Source: Prorocentrum cordatum (Eukaryota; Sar; Dinophyceae; Prorocentrales; Prorocentraceae). Taken from it: a stretch of DNA of 64,000 bases. The notes beneath the pieces were generated by a model. It had not been told where the DNA came from. It was given only the letters and a program-made list of their open reading frames with translations, and made no database searches. Positions 10,540 through 20,797 of the stretch are shown in pieces. The DNA is taken from assembly GCA_963575745.1 (NCBI GenBank), contig CAUYUJ010014558.1:271731-335730 (forward strand), in the 5' to 3' direction. The position numbers and the translations under genes are program-made. Position 1 is the stretch's first letter; every line of letters begins with the position of its first letter.

Positions 10540-11349
10540 GTCCGAGCTCGCGGCCGCGGAGAAGCAGGCGCAGGGGCGGGCGCGGCGGCGCCAGGCAGCG
10601 GCTGGGCGGCGGCCGGCACGGCCGCTGGGCACGACCTTCCTGGAGGCCGCGAGGGGGGCCAACAGGCAGGCTCGGACGCATGCTCCGCTCCACCAGGCCG
10701 CCTTGGACTGGGCCCGCCGCCAGGGCTCGGCCGCTCGGACGACGAGCGGGCTCCACATGGCGCTCGCCCAGTACCTCGACATGCTGTACTTCGGGGACTT
10801 CAGCCAGTCACTCGGTCAGAAGTCCGTCGCGGCTCTACGCTGCGACTGGCTCGAGTGCGAGCTCAACGGACCTCGCGGCCTCGCGCGCACGCGGGCCGCG
10901 CTGCGCGGCCCCCGCCGCCGAGGGCCCGGCGGGAGGCGCCGGCCGCTGCCTCGCTCAGCCTACCTGGCCATCCTCGGGGCCGCGCTGCACCTCCGCCTGA
11001 TGGAGTTCGCGCTCGCCCTCGTGACCGACGTCGTGGCGATGGCGGGGGGCAGCCTGGTCACTCCGGGCCCCTCTGCCGGCGGCCTGGCGCGGGGGCTGCT
11101 GGCCCCCCCGCCCGAGCGCCCGAGGCCGCGCGGCCGAACGAGGTCGGCCACTTCGACGAGGGGCTGGTACTCAGGGGGCGAGAGACCAGCTTGCTGGACG
11201 CGTCTCTCCACGCACTCACGCGCCACCTCGCCGCGTGGTCGCTGCTCGAGCCCCCCCTGCTGCAGCGCGCCAAGGGCGTGAAGGCGCAGCTCCCCAGGCA
11301 CTACCTGCGAGGAGCGCCGCCACCCCCAGAGGGAAGGCGGGCGGCCTGA
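10540..11349 (+). pseudogene. Tyrosine recombinase remnant of element 2
   Basis: TTFLEAARGANRQARTHAPL and LAQYLDMLYFGDFSQSLGQ match the SAM-like N-terminal region of the family's YR. PLPRSAYLAILGAALHLRLMEFALALV is the start of the catalytic domain. EVGHFDEGLVLRGRETSLLD and LLEPPLLQRAKGVKAQLPRHYLRG resemble later parts. The catalytic Arg context (LRxSE), box II (LRHxGAS) and the Tyr are not recognisable, so the enzyme is dead. Frame changes occur near 10,880 and 11,110. Confidence 0.5.
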
Positions 11350-11477
11350 GGAGCGGCGCCGTCTGGCGCGCAGGAGACACTCTCGGCCTGCGCGAGGGCG
11401 CAGGTTCGGGCCGCAGCAGGTCAGCTGCTGTCTCCAATGCTTTGCGAAGCGTTCTGAAGCAAGGCCCTTCTCACGCT

Positions 11478-12211
11478 ATGGCCTACCGCGACATTTTTGC
11501 TGGGGCCGGCGCCGTCGGTCGATGGCTCCGCCGGCACACAGCGCACAACGTTCTACGACTAGATCTAAAAGACAATCCCGCTTTCGACCTCAGCTGCGCA
11601 GCTGTCTGTAGGACGCTGCGTGGCTGGATTGGGTCGCGGCACGTCCGCGGCCTTTTCATCGCATTCCCGTGCAGCACTTGGTCGAGGGCCAGCCGCGGCC
11701 GCTATCGCTCGGTATCTTGTATCCACGGCTGGCCGGACCTCGATCCAGTCGGCCTCCGAAATTGTCTCTATGGGAATCGCACCCTCCTGACCACAGTGCT
11801 CCTCGTCCGAGCTGCCGTCCGTGCCGGGGTGCCTGTAATCGTCGAGAACCTTATACTAGCATGGCCTGGCTGGAACCCAGTCTAGCCTCTCTCATGCGCC
11901 ACAGGAGCTGTATTACCACAGTATGTGACTTTTGCCAAGTCGGTAAGCCCTGGAGGAAAGGGACACGACTCGCCGGCTGGAACGTGATCTCTCCGCCCGC
12001 CGACCCCCATCGAACGCGCGAAGGGAAGTGCGGGATCTGCTCACGGACTGGCCGGCGGCACGTCGTCCTTGAGGAACGACAGGCCGGCTTCGGCCAGATG
12101 ACAGCTGCCGCCGAGGCCTACCCAGCCAAATTCGCCGCGGCCGCTGCTCGATGCCTTCGCGATTCGGCGAACGCCCTCCAGACTGTTCGCATCAACCGAC
12201 TGATCGTCTAG
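11478..12211 (+). pseudogene. Methyltransferase-like C-terminal domain of element 2
   Basis: AYRDIFAGAGAVGRWLRR resembles motif I of C5-DNA methyltransferases. LDLKDNPAFDLSCAAV follows, then LFIAFPCSTWSRASRG with a Pro-Cys pair as in motif IV, and PVIVENLILAW where motif VI has ENx. After a frameshift near 11,880 the end reads CDFCQVGKPWRKGTRLAGW, CGICSRTGRRHVVLEER and RDSANALQTVRINRLIV, a Cys-bearing C-terminal block found in related element proteins. The domain sits downstream of YR, unlike the nested DNMT of element 3. Catalytic activity is unproven; it may be a distant, non-C5 Rossmann methyltransferase. Confidence 0.5.
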
Positions 12212-12407
12212 TTTGCTCCCGCCACTTCCTGTCCAAAGCACCGTGTTGCAGAAAGTTTACATGGGCATGCGGCTCTGCCATTGCTCCAGTAAGGGAATTC
12301 GGGATAATGTGCGCTTCGGTCCGAGGCTTCTCAGTGCAGTGCTGTTGCGAAGCTCTGGTCTGCCCACACAAAAAAAACGTCGTCATCCTGGCCCTGCCCT
12401 TCCCGTG

Positions 12408-12472
12408 CCTACCCAGGTGCCCGCGCATCTTGGCGCGGAAAGGTTGGGCGCGCGCGGATTATATCCGTTGCT
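12408..12472 (+). repeat. Right terminal direct repeat (A2) of element 2
   Basis: Direct repeat of 6,464-6,532 (CCTACCCAGGTGCCCG...ATATCCGTTGCT) in the same orientation. A C-rich tract of about 38 bp follows at once. I could not find a second (B1/B2) repeat pair for this element. Confidence 0.75.
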
Positions 12473-12854
12473 CCTCTCCCTCGCCCGCCCCCCCCCCCCC
12501 CCCCCCCCCCCGCGCCCCCCCCCTCCTAAGCCGCCACCCCGGTTCGAGGGTCTCGGGTGCGACTGGGACGCGGGTTTCACCTCCGGGACAGCTGCTGCGC
12601 GCGCTGCGCGCGCGAAGCCCGTCATAGCGCCGCGCGGCGGCTGCGGCGGCCCCCGCCGCCGCGCAGGCCGAGCGGTAGAGCCAGCGCGGCACTGGAGGGC
12701 CAGAGCGGAGAGGCCCCGCGCCCGAGTTCTCCTCCGCGCGCAGGCGGCACGGCGCCTGCCACAACGGCATCACAGCAGACGGCGAGAAGGACCAGGCAGC
12801 AGCGCGAAGAAGTCTGCCGCCCCCTCGGCCACCACCGGGGCCGCCGCGGCCCCG

Positions 12855-13605
12855 CGGCATTTGTCCCAGCGAGAACTGGCGCGGCAGCGTGGCTCGCCTC
12901 AGCCAGAAGCCCCGCCTCGGCGCCGTGCTCCTCGTCGATCAGGCATCGCGCCGCCAGAGAGCGCCCGTGGCAAGGGCAAAGGCAAGGCGGCGCTGAAGGA
13001 CAAGGGTGCCCTGGTGATCAGGGACAAGGACAAGGGCGACAAGGACAAGAACGTCGAGTCGAAAGCCGCCCGTGGCTCATTGGCCACCATGGACAAGGAT
13101 CGCGATTCGAAGACGCAGGGCGCGCGCGCCACGGGCGACGAGAGGTCGGCCAAGGAACTGTTGCACATGCATCCTGCACTACCTCAAGTGGCACGCCGAC
13201 ATCGTCGGCGGCGTTCTACGCCTGGGATCCAGGCGACCGACAGCGAGGTGGAGTGCTACGCGGAGCAGGTCTCAGTGCGGCTGGAGGCGTTAAGTACGAT
13301 CATCCCCGGCAGGATCGATGTTGGAGAGGAGTGCGAAGATGCAGTCCTGGAGTTCACGACGTTGTTGGCCATGCTGTTCAGCGCAAGGGGCCTGCAGTCG
13401 CAGCTGGGCAAGCAGGAAGAAGTTCGAGAGCGAGCAGAGCCTCGCCTCCAAGAGTCAGAAGATGCGCTTGTCGAATTGCAGACCCACGTGAAGAAGGCGA
13501 TCGTGGGCGTCGATGCGGCGACGCGCGATATAGAGCACAAGGGCCAGACGATCGCTGAGCTGCAGGCCTCGGCCCGGGCCGAGTGCAGGGCTAGTAATAA
13601 TGATC
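12855..13605 (+). CDS. Lys-rich, coiled-coil ORF1-like frame
   Basis: The frame open from 12213 to 14324 looks coding only in its centre. GIAPPESARGKGKGKAALKD and IRDKDKGDKDKNVESKAA form a Lys/Gly/Asp-rich basic region. EVECYAEQVSVRLEALSTI, LLAMLFSARGLQSQLGK and ERAEPRLQESEDALVELQTH then form a helical, probably coiled-coil segment ending in ECRASNND. This basic-then-coiled-coil plan resembles ORF1 proteins of dinoflagellate LINEs. The frame then runs into a CAT/CTC microsatellite and is meaningless beyond it. No start codon can be chosen. It could instead be a fragment of a host gene; there is no EN or RT next to it. Confidence 0.35.
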
Positions 13606-13643
13606 CTCCTCCTCCTCCTCCTCCTCCTCATCATCATCATCGG

Positions 13644-13706
<63 letters not shown>

Positions 13707-13714
13707 CATCATCG

Positions 13715-13749
<35 letters not shown>

Positions 13750-13806
13750 GTCATCATCATCATCAGCATCATCATCATCAGCAGCAGCATCATCGTCATC
13801 GTCATC
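13602..13806. repeat. (CTC)n then (ATC)n microsatellite
   Basis: CTC triplets followed by about 170 bp of CAT/ATC triplets with sporadic G or C substitutions. Apparent poly-His, poly-Ile and poly-Met proteins here are artefacts of this repeat. Confidence 0.95.
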
Positions 13807-14690
13807 CTTCTCCCCTCAATCCCTCCCTCGTCCTCTTCCCTCTCTTCCTTTTTCCCGCTCCTCTGTCACCACCTCCCCCCCTGCCCCGCGCGGAGGCCGC
13901 GAACTGCCTGCTGGCCGACGTGCTTCAGGACAAGCGGGGCCGGCTGCAGGAGACCCCGCTGGGCACGGCGGGTGGGGGGTGCGGGATTGCGGGGCTCCCT
14001 CAGCGGGCGGGGAGGCGAGCGCTGCCGGGGGGGGCCTCCGCCTCTCGTGCCGACGGACGTTTTCGGGCCGCGATCGGCTTCCGTGGGCCCTCACCTGGCC
14101 CCGGGGCCGTCAGAAGGTTGTGGTGTTTCTTGTCCTTCCCGCCCAGTGGTGCTTCAGTTCGGGCTCCAGGTAAAAACGCATTCTTGAAAGGGGCCGCCCA
14201 GTCAGATCGTCCGCCGTCGTCCAAAACATCGCGAAGCATCCAGAGTATCAGTGGTGCGTCTGGCCGGGGGAGCAGGGCAACTTCGCGGGCATGCCCATGG
14301 AGACCAACAGGTGCCTTGCGGTAGGTCCAAACGCCGGCCGACGTTATTTCTGCGTCGGCCGCGGGCGCGGAGCTAAATTGTAGTATCTCGTTCAGCGAGC
14401 GTTCCTTCGTACATAAGGGCATGGGCGGGCTTGTACGTGGAGGAATTCTTCACAATGTGGCGATGCAAATCAGATTGAGGGGGCCGAACGGTCTTACAGT
14501 GTCCCTGGGTGCGTGGCTGAAGTGGGGATCCACGGTTCGGATTATGCTTGTTGTTATTGTTGTCGTCGTCCTGGCGGTTTGCTCGCGGCGCGGGTGAATC
14601 GCGGCGCGGGCGGGTCGCGGCGCGGTGGATCTCGTGTGGTTTGCGGCGCCGATGGGTCGCGGGTGGGTTGCGTGTGGGTCGCGGCGTGGG
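13807..14690. other. No recognisable gene
   Basis: GC-rich DNA with open but unconserved frames on both strands. From about 14,585 to 14,690 a GGGTCGCGGxG minisatellite-like sequence appears, related to the one at 37,190-37,300. Confidence 0.6.
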
Positions 14691-14694
14691 TTCA

Positions 14695-15215
14695 TCTTTC
14701 GGTTCCCTCAGTGACGCTCAGGGGGCCCTCTGGAGCTGTCTTGGGGCCCTCTTGGAGCCGTCTGAGGGCCGTACGAAGGGCCCGATGGGGGTCCCAAGAC
14801 GGCTTCAAGAGTGCCCCAAGACAACTCCAAGAGGGCCCCGAGAAGGCCCCAATGTCGGTCACGCCAGAGAGGCAACGCGTGACCGCTCTTGGGATCCTCT
14901 TGGGGCGGTCTTGGGCCCCTCGTGGGGCCGTCTGAGGGCCCTTAGGACGTGGCCCGAAGGGGCCCGGAGGCAGCTCAGGGCCCGAAAACGTTTCCAAGAG
15001 GACCCCCAGCGCGGTCACGCGAAACCTCTCTTGCGTGACCGATCTTGAGGCCCTCTCGGGGGCCTTTCCAGGCCCTCATGGGGGCCTCTTGGAGCCCTCT
15101 CGGGGCCTTCTTGGACCCTTGCCAGGGCCTTCGGAGGGGCCCAAACGGGCCCCAAAACAATTGTAAGTGGCCCCCAGAGGCCCCCAAGAGTGCCCCAAGA
15201 CCTGTCCTAAACATC
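14695..15215. repeat. Array of imperfect hairpins built of GGGGCCCTCTTGG-type repeats
   Basis: Units of about 157-166 bp each hold a plus-oriented arm (GGGGCCCTCTTGGAGCCGTC) and a minus-oriented arm (CCAAGAGGGCCCC). They are separated by short palindromes: CGGTCACGC...GCGTGACCG at 14,856-14,885 and again at 15,011-15,041, with a degenerate one near 14,711. The DNA could fold into serial stem-loops. Confidence 0.7.
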
Positions 15216-15239
15216 CTTAATTGTTCAAACCTATCCAAG

Positions 15240-15995
15240 CAACTCAGGACATCTCCAAACGCAGAGGCCCTTACCTACTTTGAAAAACCATTTGTGTGAT
15301 TTCCAAAGAATGTAAAGGGCCGCTCCCGGAGGAGCTCGGGGGGGCGTGCCGGGCAGTGGCCCTCTTGGCGGCTGCGGCGTGCTCGGGTCGCAACGCAATC
15401 CCCTGCACAGTCCACGACGTCTCTTTTCCCCGCCCCCTAGTTTGAAGATGTTTAGTTTGACGAGGAGGTGATTCTTCAAGCTTACGCCACATCCGCCGAC
15501 CCCTTGTTTTTTTTTCTGGGGCGATGCGCGCACGGGGGCGAAAAAGTTTGAATGCTCCGCGTGCCCACCGAACGGGGACGGGAAGAAACCAGCGTTTTCA
15601 GACGGGGGCCATTTGTCGAAAGACCAGAAGAAGAATTATTTCAAGCGAAACAACCCAGTTGTGTGCGCGAAGTGTTTTAAAGCGGGACGAGCGCCGCGGA
15701 GAGACCCTCCGAAACGCCCGGCGGAACCAAGTGACGAGCATTGCGACAAGGCACGGAAGTTGCGAGGAATCTGACCGCTGGGGACGGGATGGATAAGGGG
15801 GACGTGGAGGAGGGAGGATGGGGGAGCAGCCAAAGGCGGAGAAGGTGAAAAGTGAGCCAGTGGAGGGAATACGAGACAGAAAGCTGAGAGGGGAGACGGG
15901 AGGAGGGGGCGGAAGAGGAGGATGAGAAGGAGCAGGAGAACACGACGAGGACGACAATGGCGGCGACAGACTCGACGGCGTAGGCTGGGCACCTT
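15240..15995. other. No recognisable gene
   Basis: Unique-looking sequence. A minus-strand frame is open over 15598-16731, but it runs into the CTTGGGGCC repeat and has Arg/Pro/Lys-rich composition without any motif I know. Confidence 0.55.
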
Positions 15996-15997
15996 TT

Positions 15998-16640
15998 TGG
16001 GGCCATCTTGGGGGCTTCGTTGACCGTTGTGGGAGCCTCTGGCGCCGTCGTCGTGAGAATCCTCTCGGGGGCCTGCGGGAGGCAGTTTGGAGGCTTCTGG
16101 GGAGCTGTTTTGGGGCAGCTTGGGGCTTTTTTTGGGCTTGTTGGGGGCCTCTTGGGGGCTTCTTGGAGCCTCTTGGAGGCCTCTTGGGGCCTCCTTGGCG
16201 CCTTTTGGGGCGGAAGGCTAGAATTTTAGGTTCGTGGTCCCCGTCTGGAGCCTTTCTTGGGCCCCTCTGTGGGCCCTCTTGGACTGTCTGAAGGCCCTCT
16301 TGAGCCGTTTTGAGGCGCTCTTGGGCCGTGTTGGGGCCCACTTGGGAGCCTCTCGGGTCGTCTTGATGCCGTCTTGGGGGCTTCTTTCGCCGTCTTGGAG
16401 CGTCGGAAGCCCGAAAAAACGCGAAGGCCAAAAACGTTGAAAAAACCAATGGAAATCGACGATTTTGGCCTCTTGGGGCCATCTTGGGAGGCGTCTTGGA
16501 AGCTTCTTGGGGCGTCTTGGAGGCATCTGGGGCCATCTGGAGGCCATCTTGACCGTCTTCGAGTGTTTTTTCGGCGACTCGGGGCCCTCTTGGACCGTCT
16601 GCAGAGCTTCTTGGGAGCCTCTTCGCTCGTTTGCGGCCCC
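15998..16640. repeat. CTTGGGGCC-type low-complexity repeat, plus orientation
   Basis: Dozens of variants of CTTGGGGGCCTCTTGG follow each other with spacing of roughly 10-11 or 20-22 bp. The phase is irregular, so no single unit can be fixed. Confidence 0.8.
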
Positions 16641-17640
16641 CCCAGCAGACTCTCTGGAGCGGATGACCCCCCCCGGACCGCGCCGGCGGATCCCGGGGAA
16701 TCCGGCCGGACCCCCCCCCCCCCCCCTCCAAAACGACCGGACCAGGCTCCGGGGGGAGGGGTTTGGGGAGGGGGGAAGCATCTCACACGCCGATGACCCC
16801 AAGGGGTCGGCGGATTTGACGAATCTTCGTTTCAAGATTTGCACAGAGTTCCGTCGTCAAAGTAAGTTTCCCTTCCCGAGGGCACTCTTCAAAATCCCGT
16901 CAAATTTTCGCGAGGATGTCTCGGGAAAGTCGCTCGCGTCAACTCTCGTCAGAGTTCGTCAAATGTCGTCATATCCCGTATCAACCTCGTCAAACTAAGA
17001 TTCGTCAAATCGCGTCATCGTCAAAATCGCTGCGTCAAATTATTTGGGAGAGGGCAACAATGACACGAGGGGGATTGCGTTGCAACCCGAACGCGGCGCA
17101 GTCGCCGAGGGCAGGTCTCCCAGAGCCTTCAACAATCTGGGGGCATGGTAGGTCAGTCGGCCAGTGGTCGCGCTCTGGGGCCGTTCGGGCCCCTCTGCAG
17201 GTTTCCAGGGGGTGGACGAGCGAGCTCCCAGAAGGCACCGCAGACCCCGCTGCCAAGGTTGCTGCCCGGTGGCGGGCCGCGGAGACCACCATTGAGGCCG
17301 TGCGCGATCGTCGGCGTGACGCCATTGAGGGTTGAGCTGCGAGAGGGCCAACACATGATGATCAGGTCAAGGTCGGGGGGTGCCGGGGGCTCACTCGCAG
17401 CGTCCTCGTTCGCTACGACAATGCTTTGCGGCAGTCCTTGAATTCTTGTCGTTTCGCGCATCCCCGCCGCCCCGTTCAGAGAAGATGCCCGTGCGAGTCG
17501 CCGCGATCAAGGAAGCGTAGCAGCGTGCGGTGAAACGCAAAACGGGGCAGCCGCTGCCCGTGGAAAAAGGGATGCGGACAGGGGGAATGGAAGAATAGCT
17601 CCAGCTTTGTCGTCGCCAGGAGCCCCAGGAGAGCCCCCCC
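16641..17640. other. Mostly uncharacterised; TCGTCAAA motif cluster at 16,815-17,040
   Basis: Within about 225 bp, CGTCAAA or GTCAAA-type words recur about ten times at irregular spacing. The rest (17,040-17,640) shows no gene, although both strands are partly open. Confidence 0.5.
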
Positions 17641-18110
17641 ACAGGGCCGCGCAAAGGGCCCAAGAAGGTTGCGGGGGCTCTCTCGGGGCCCTCTTGGGGG
17701 TCGCTGCAGGCCCCCCCTAGGCCGCGCCATAGCTTCGGGGCTCAGGCTCCCGCGATTTCATACGATAGCCTGTTCCTACGATATCGTTGGGGCCTGGGCA
17801 CCAACGATATCGGTGCCCCGAGGAATTCTTCGAAAATTCATAGAGGGGCCCGCGCGGGCCCGGATAGAGCCCCAAGAAAGCGCCCGTTCGGCATTAGCAA
17901 GCATCGCGCCAAATTCCGTCAAAAGGAGTTTGGCGCGATGCGCGGCGCGCCCCCCTTCGGAGCCCCCTCGGGCCGCTCTTGGGGCCCTCTCGGGCCCTCT
18001 GCGGCTTCTCTCGGCGCCCTCTCGGGCCTGTCTCGCAGCCTCCCCTGGGGCCTTCCAGAAGCTTCGGGGGGGCCCCGAGAGGGCCCCCCCCAGCAAAGAC
18101 AGGATTCCTC
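17641..18110. repeat. CTTGGGGCC-type repeats with two perfect palindromic hairpins
   Basis: Repeat variants fill 17,650-17,730 and 17,940-18,110. Between them lie CGATATCGTTGG/CCAACGATATCG (about 17,779-17,813) and CATCGCGCCAAA/TTTGGCGCGATG (17,903-17,941), both exact inverted repeats with short loops. Confidence 0.7.
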
Positions 18111-18960
18111 AAACGTTCTACGCCCAGAGGGCTGTATTGAAGGGCAGTTGCAAGGTTTCGCAGGCCCAGCTGCAGGGAATTGCAACACATAGCAGGGTCT
18201 ATCGCAGGGTATTGCATGGTATTGCAAGGCCTTCTTAAGGTTCTCGGCGAGGTTTTTGCAGGGGTCTCTGTATGGTCTTGGCATGTTGTTTGGCTGGGTG
18301 ACTGCAGGGTTCTCTGCAAGGTCTCTGCACGGGGGCCTTGGAGTGGGTCGTCGTATGGGTTGGCGCTCTGGGGCGGGAGGCCTCGCGGGCGACCGTTCGT
18401 TCGCGCGGCCGCGCGGCTGCTCCGCGTGAGGCTGATTCGAGCCACGCAAATTGCGAAGACTCAGCCCTTGTCCGATCCCGGTTCTTGGCTCGACTTGCTC
18501 CCCGAGGGCCTCCGATCCTGGGGGCACTTTCTCCTGGGGGCACTTATTCTAGCAACTCCCGACTCCAGGAACATCTGCTTCGGGGGGGCGAGGGTCCACG
18601 CCTTGCCCCTTGCCGTCGTCGTCATGTTCGTGGGCGTCGTCGTCGTCGGTGTTTCTTGAAACTGTTCGTAGGTTTTTGGTTGAGATTCGATCGGGGTTCG
18701 AACTTAGACCAAGTTTTTCACAGCTTTCGGCCCCAAGGGGCCCGTTTTCGGGCCCCCTGGGAAGCCCCCGAAAGCCATCCCGAGGCCCCCGGGAAGCCCC
18801 GCAAGGCCATCCAGAGGCTCCCCAGAAGCCCCGTAAGGCACCCAAGAGGACCTCAGGAAACCCAAAGAGGTCCCCAAGAAGTTCCCAGGGAAACCCGAAA
18901 AGGCCACCCGAGACACCCCAAACCATTCATACTCCCAGGAGGCTTTCCCGGAACATGATT
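18111..18960. other. No gene; a block of GCCCC-rich repeats at 18,730-18,930
   Basis: 18,120-18,330 is unique-looking with irregular GCAGGG/GCAAGG words. From about 18,730 minus-oriented relatives of the CTTGGGGCC repeat (CCCCAGAAGCCCC, CCCAAGAGGACC) appear. No motif-bearing frame was found. Confidence 0.5.
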
Positions 18961-19044
18961 CATGAGGCTTCTGCCCCGCCCCGCCCCCCCCCCCCGAAAA
19001 AATGCATCCGAAAGGCCTCGCTCGGAAACGCCACTCCGGCATCG

Positions 19045-19425
19045 ATGGTCCACATGATGATGACGATGATGCGAATGATTATGGAGATGACGATGCAGGT
19101 GATTCGGAGCATGATGATGATGATGCCGATGCTGACGATGTTTTTGGTGACGGTGATGATGACGACAACGATGATGAAGATGATGCTGGTGATGTTCGCT
19201 ATGTTGCTCATGGTGATCCTGGTGATGATGGTGATGGTGAAGCTGAAAATGATGATGTTACGATTCGTGTTCTTATTGTTCTTATCCTTACCAGTATGAA
19301 AGTTAGGGGATGATTGTGTCGCTGATGGCATTACTGATCATGACGATGAATATCACCATGATGGCCACCATGTTTCTTATGATTATGCTGCTGATGATGA
19401 TTGTCGCGTTGACATGTCACGAAGC
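19045..19425. repeat. Degenerate GAT/GATGA microsatellite
   Basis: GATGAT words interrupted by many substitutions give Met/Asp-rich frames on one strand and Ile-rich frames on the other. Confidence 0.85.
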
Positions 19426-19621
19426 ATGATGAGGCCCGTCAGAAAGCTTCCCCGGACGGCGCAGGAGGACGGGGAGGAGGCAACCCAGGAGACGGCTTCG
19501 GGAGAGGGACCCAGAGGCCCCCAGGAAACCCCCGGAGGCCATCAACCAAGCGGGAAAGGGAGCCGTGGCGCAGCTGCATCCTGGGATGCACACAGTGCCC
19601 ACGGACAACGTCTTCGGAGTC

Positions 19622-19662
19622 GACTAGAACCAAAGCTCGCGCGAAGCGCGCGCGTGGTTCTA
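19622..19662. repeat. Palindrome CTAGAACCA...TGGTTCTAG
   Basis: Nine-base perfect arms flank a core containing GCGCGAAGCGCGC, itself palindromic. A half copy with the same core and TGGTTCTAGT arm is at 36,592-36,624, so this is probably the end of a small dispersed element. Confidence 0.65.
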
Positions 19663-19958
19663 GTGTGTGTCTGTGTGTGTGTGTTACCGAAGTCTGAGCC
19701 TCTTCATTGGTCAGAGAGAGAGAGAGAGAACGAGCGCAAGAGATGGTGCCATCGCGCGGACCCCGGCCACCGTCCACGCCCCTATGCCTCGGGCGCCGAA
19801 CAGACATTTCCAATGGGTCGGAGGAAGGAGAGGCGACACCACAACCAAGGGGATCAACTCCAGCGAGGGGGTTCACGATGCTTTCCCGAGCTGGGAATGG
19901 GGATGTCTCGAGCGGGGAGGGGGGATGCACCAGGAGGACCCCGGCTAGCTCCTCACGC

Positions 19959-20053
19959 TGGTGGTGGTGGTGGTGGTGGTGGTGGTGGTGGTGGTGGTGG
20001 TGGTGGTGGTGGTGGTGGTGGTGGTGGTGGTGGTGGTGGTGGTGGTGGTGGTG
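19959..20053. repeat. (GGT)n microsatellite
   Basis: About 31 uninterrupted GGT triplets. Confidence 0.95.
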
Positions 20054-20223
20054 TCGCGGTTCCTTGTTCCCGAATGGACCCTCCAGGATCTCGTTGCTGG
20101 GATCGCATGCTGGTACCCGGATATCCCCAGCGGACCTCGCGATCTCCGCAGCGCGAGCATCGGAGGAGGGCAGCTCGAGACAGCAGCGGCTCTCCCGCCC
20201 GGCCCAAACCCGCGCAAGATCGC

Positions 20224-20245
20224 TCCGTAGCTTAGATGGCTCAAG
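20224..20245 (+). other. Spliced-leader-like sequence before a 176-residue ORF
   Basis: The first eight bases, TCCGTAGC, and the last eight, GGCTCAAG, equal the two ends of the 22-nt dinoflagellate SL, and the spacing is exactly right (17 of 22 identical). Such relics arise when a trans-spliced mRNA is reverse-transcribed back into the genome. Confidence 0.5.
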
Positions 20246-20266
20246 CCGTACACAGGGGTCGTTTGC

Positions 20267-20797
20267 ATGCCCATCGGCAGCATATTGGAGTTTCGATGTT
20301 TCACGACCTCCATGGCATCGCTTGGGCTCTGCGGGCCTGGCAGACTTGACGACACAGAGTCTGCACTATCAGTGGAGAAGAATATCCGCGCCGGTGCAAG
20401 GGGACCAACTGAGCTTCCAGGTGTCGCCACCGTGGAAGCAAGTGCTCAAGCTGGTGCTGCATCAGATGCTGGGTCGGGATCTTCGGGTATCAGTTCAAAC
20501 ACAACTGCTCTCGCAGCCCTGCGACTGGCTTTGGCAGCCCTGCTGCCAACGAACATTATTGCAAACGTGTGGTCATGCGCAGGGAGTCACACAAGCAATA
20601 CCGCGGTCTGTGAAGAAATTCCAGATTCTGAAGTTCTGGCATCCGTGGCAAGATTACCCAGGCCAGAGGTTCTCAGGGTATCCACGCCAGATGGGGGAGA
20701 GGAAATCCCTGAAATGTACTTGTGCGACTCACCCAGATTAAATCCCGTCCAGCTGCAGCAAGATATTGGTCAGGCGTACACTGTGCGGATTCTTTGA
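20267..20797 (+). CDS. Hypothetical protein, possibly a retroposed gene
   Basis: A 176-residue frame starting at ATG 20267, 21 nt downstream of the SL-like sequence. That short spacing would suit a 5'UTR of a trans-spliced mRNA. The composition is Ala/Ser/Leu-rich with an Ala/Leu run (TTALAALRLALAALLPTN, about residues 85-102) and an acidic C-terminal third (GGEEIPEMYL). I recognise no family. A second frame is open over the same bases and equally motif-free, so coding status is uncertain. The choice of frame rests on the SL spacing and on composition. No intron boundaries are evident, as expected for a retrocopy. Confidence 0.35.
   Translation: MPIGSILEFRCFTTSMASLGLCGPGRLDDTESALSVEKNIRAGARGPTELPGVATVEASAQAGAASDAGSGSSGISSNTTALAALRLALAALLPTNIIANVWSCAGSHTSNTAVCEEIPDSEVLASVARLPRPEVLRVSTPDGGEEIPEMYLCDSPRLNPVQLQQDIGQAYTVRIL

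Noticed and set aside
13455-14187. Poly-Met, poly-Ile and poly-His frames
   Set aside because: Direct products of the ATC microsatellite.
15598-16731. 377-residue minus-strand frame
   Set aside because: Half of it is the CTTGGGGCC repeat, and the remainder is Arg/Pro/Ser-rich without motif.
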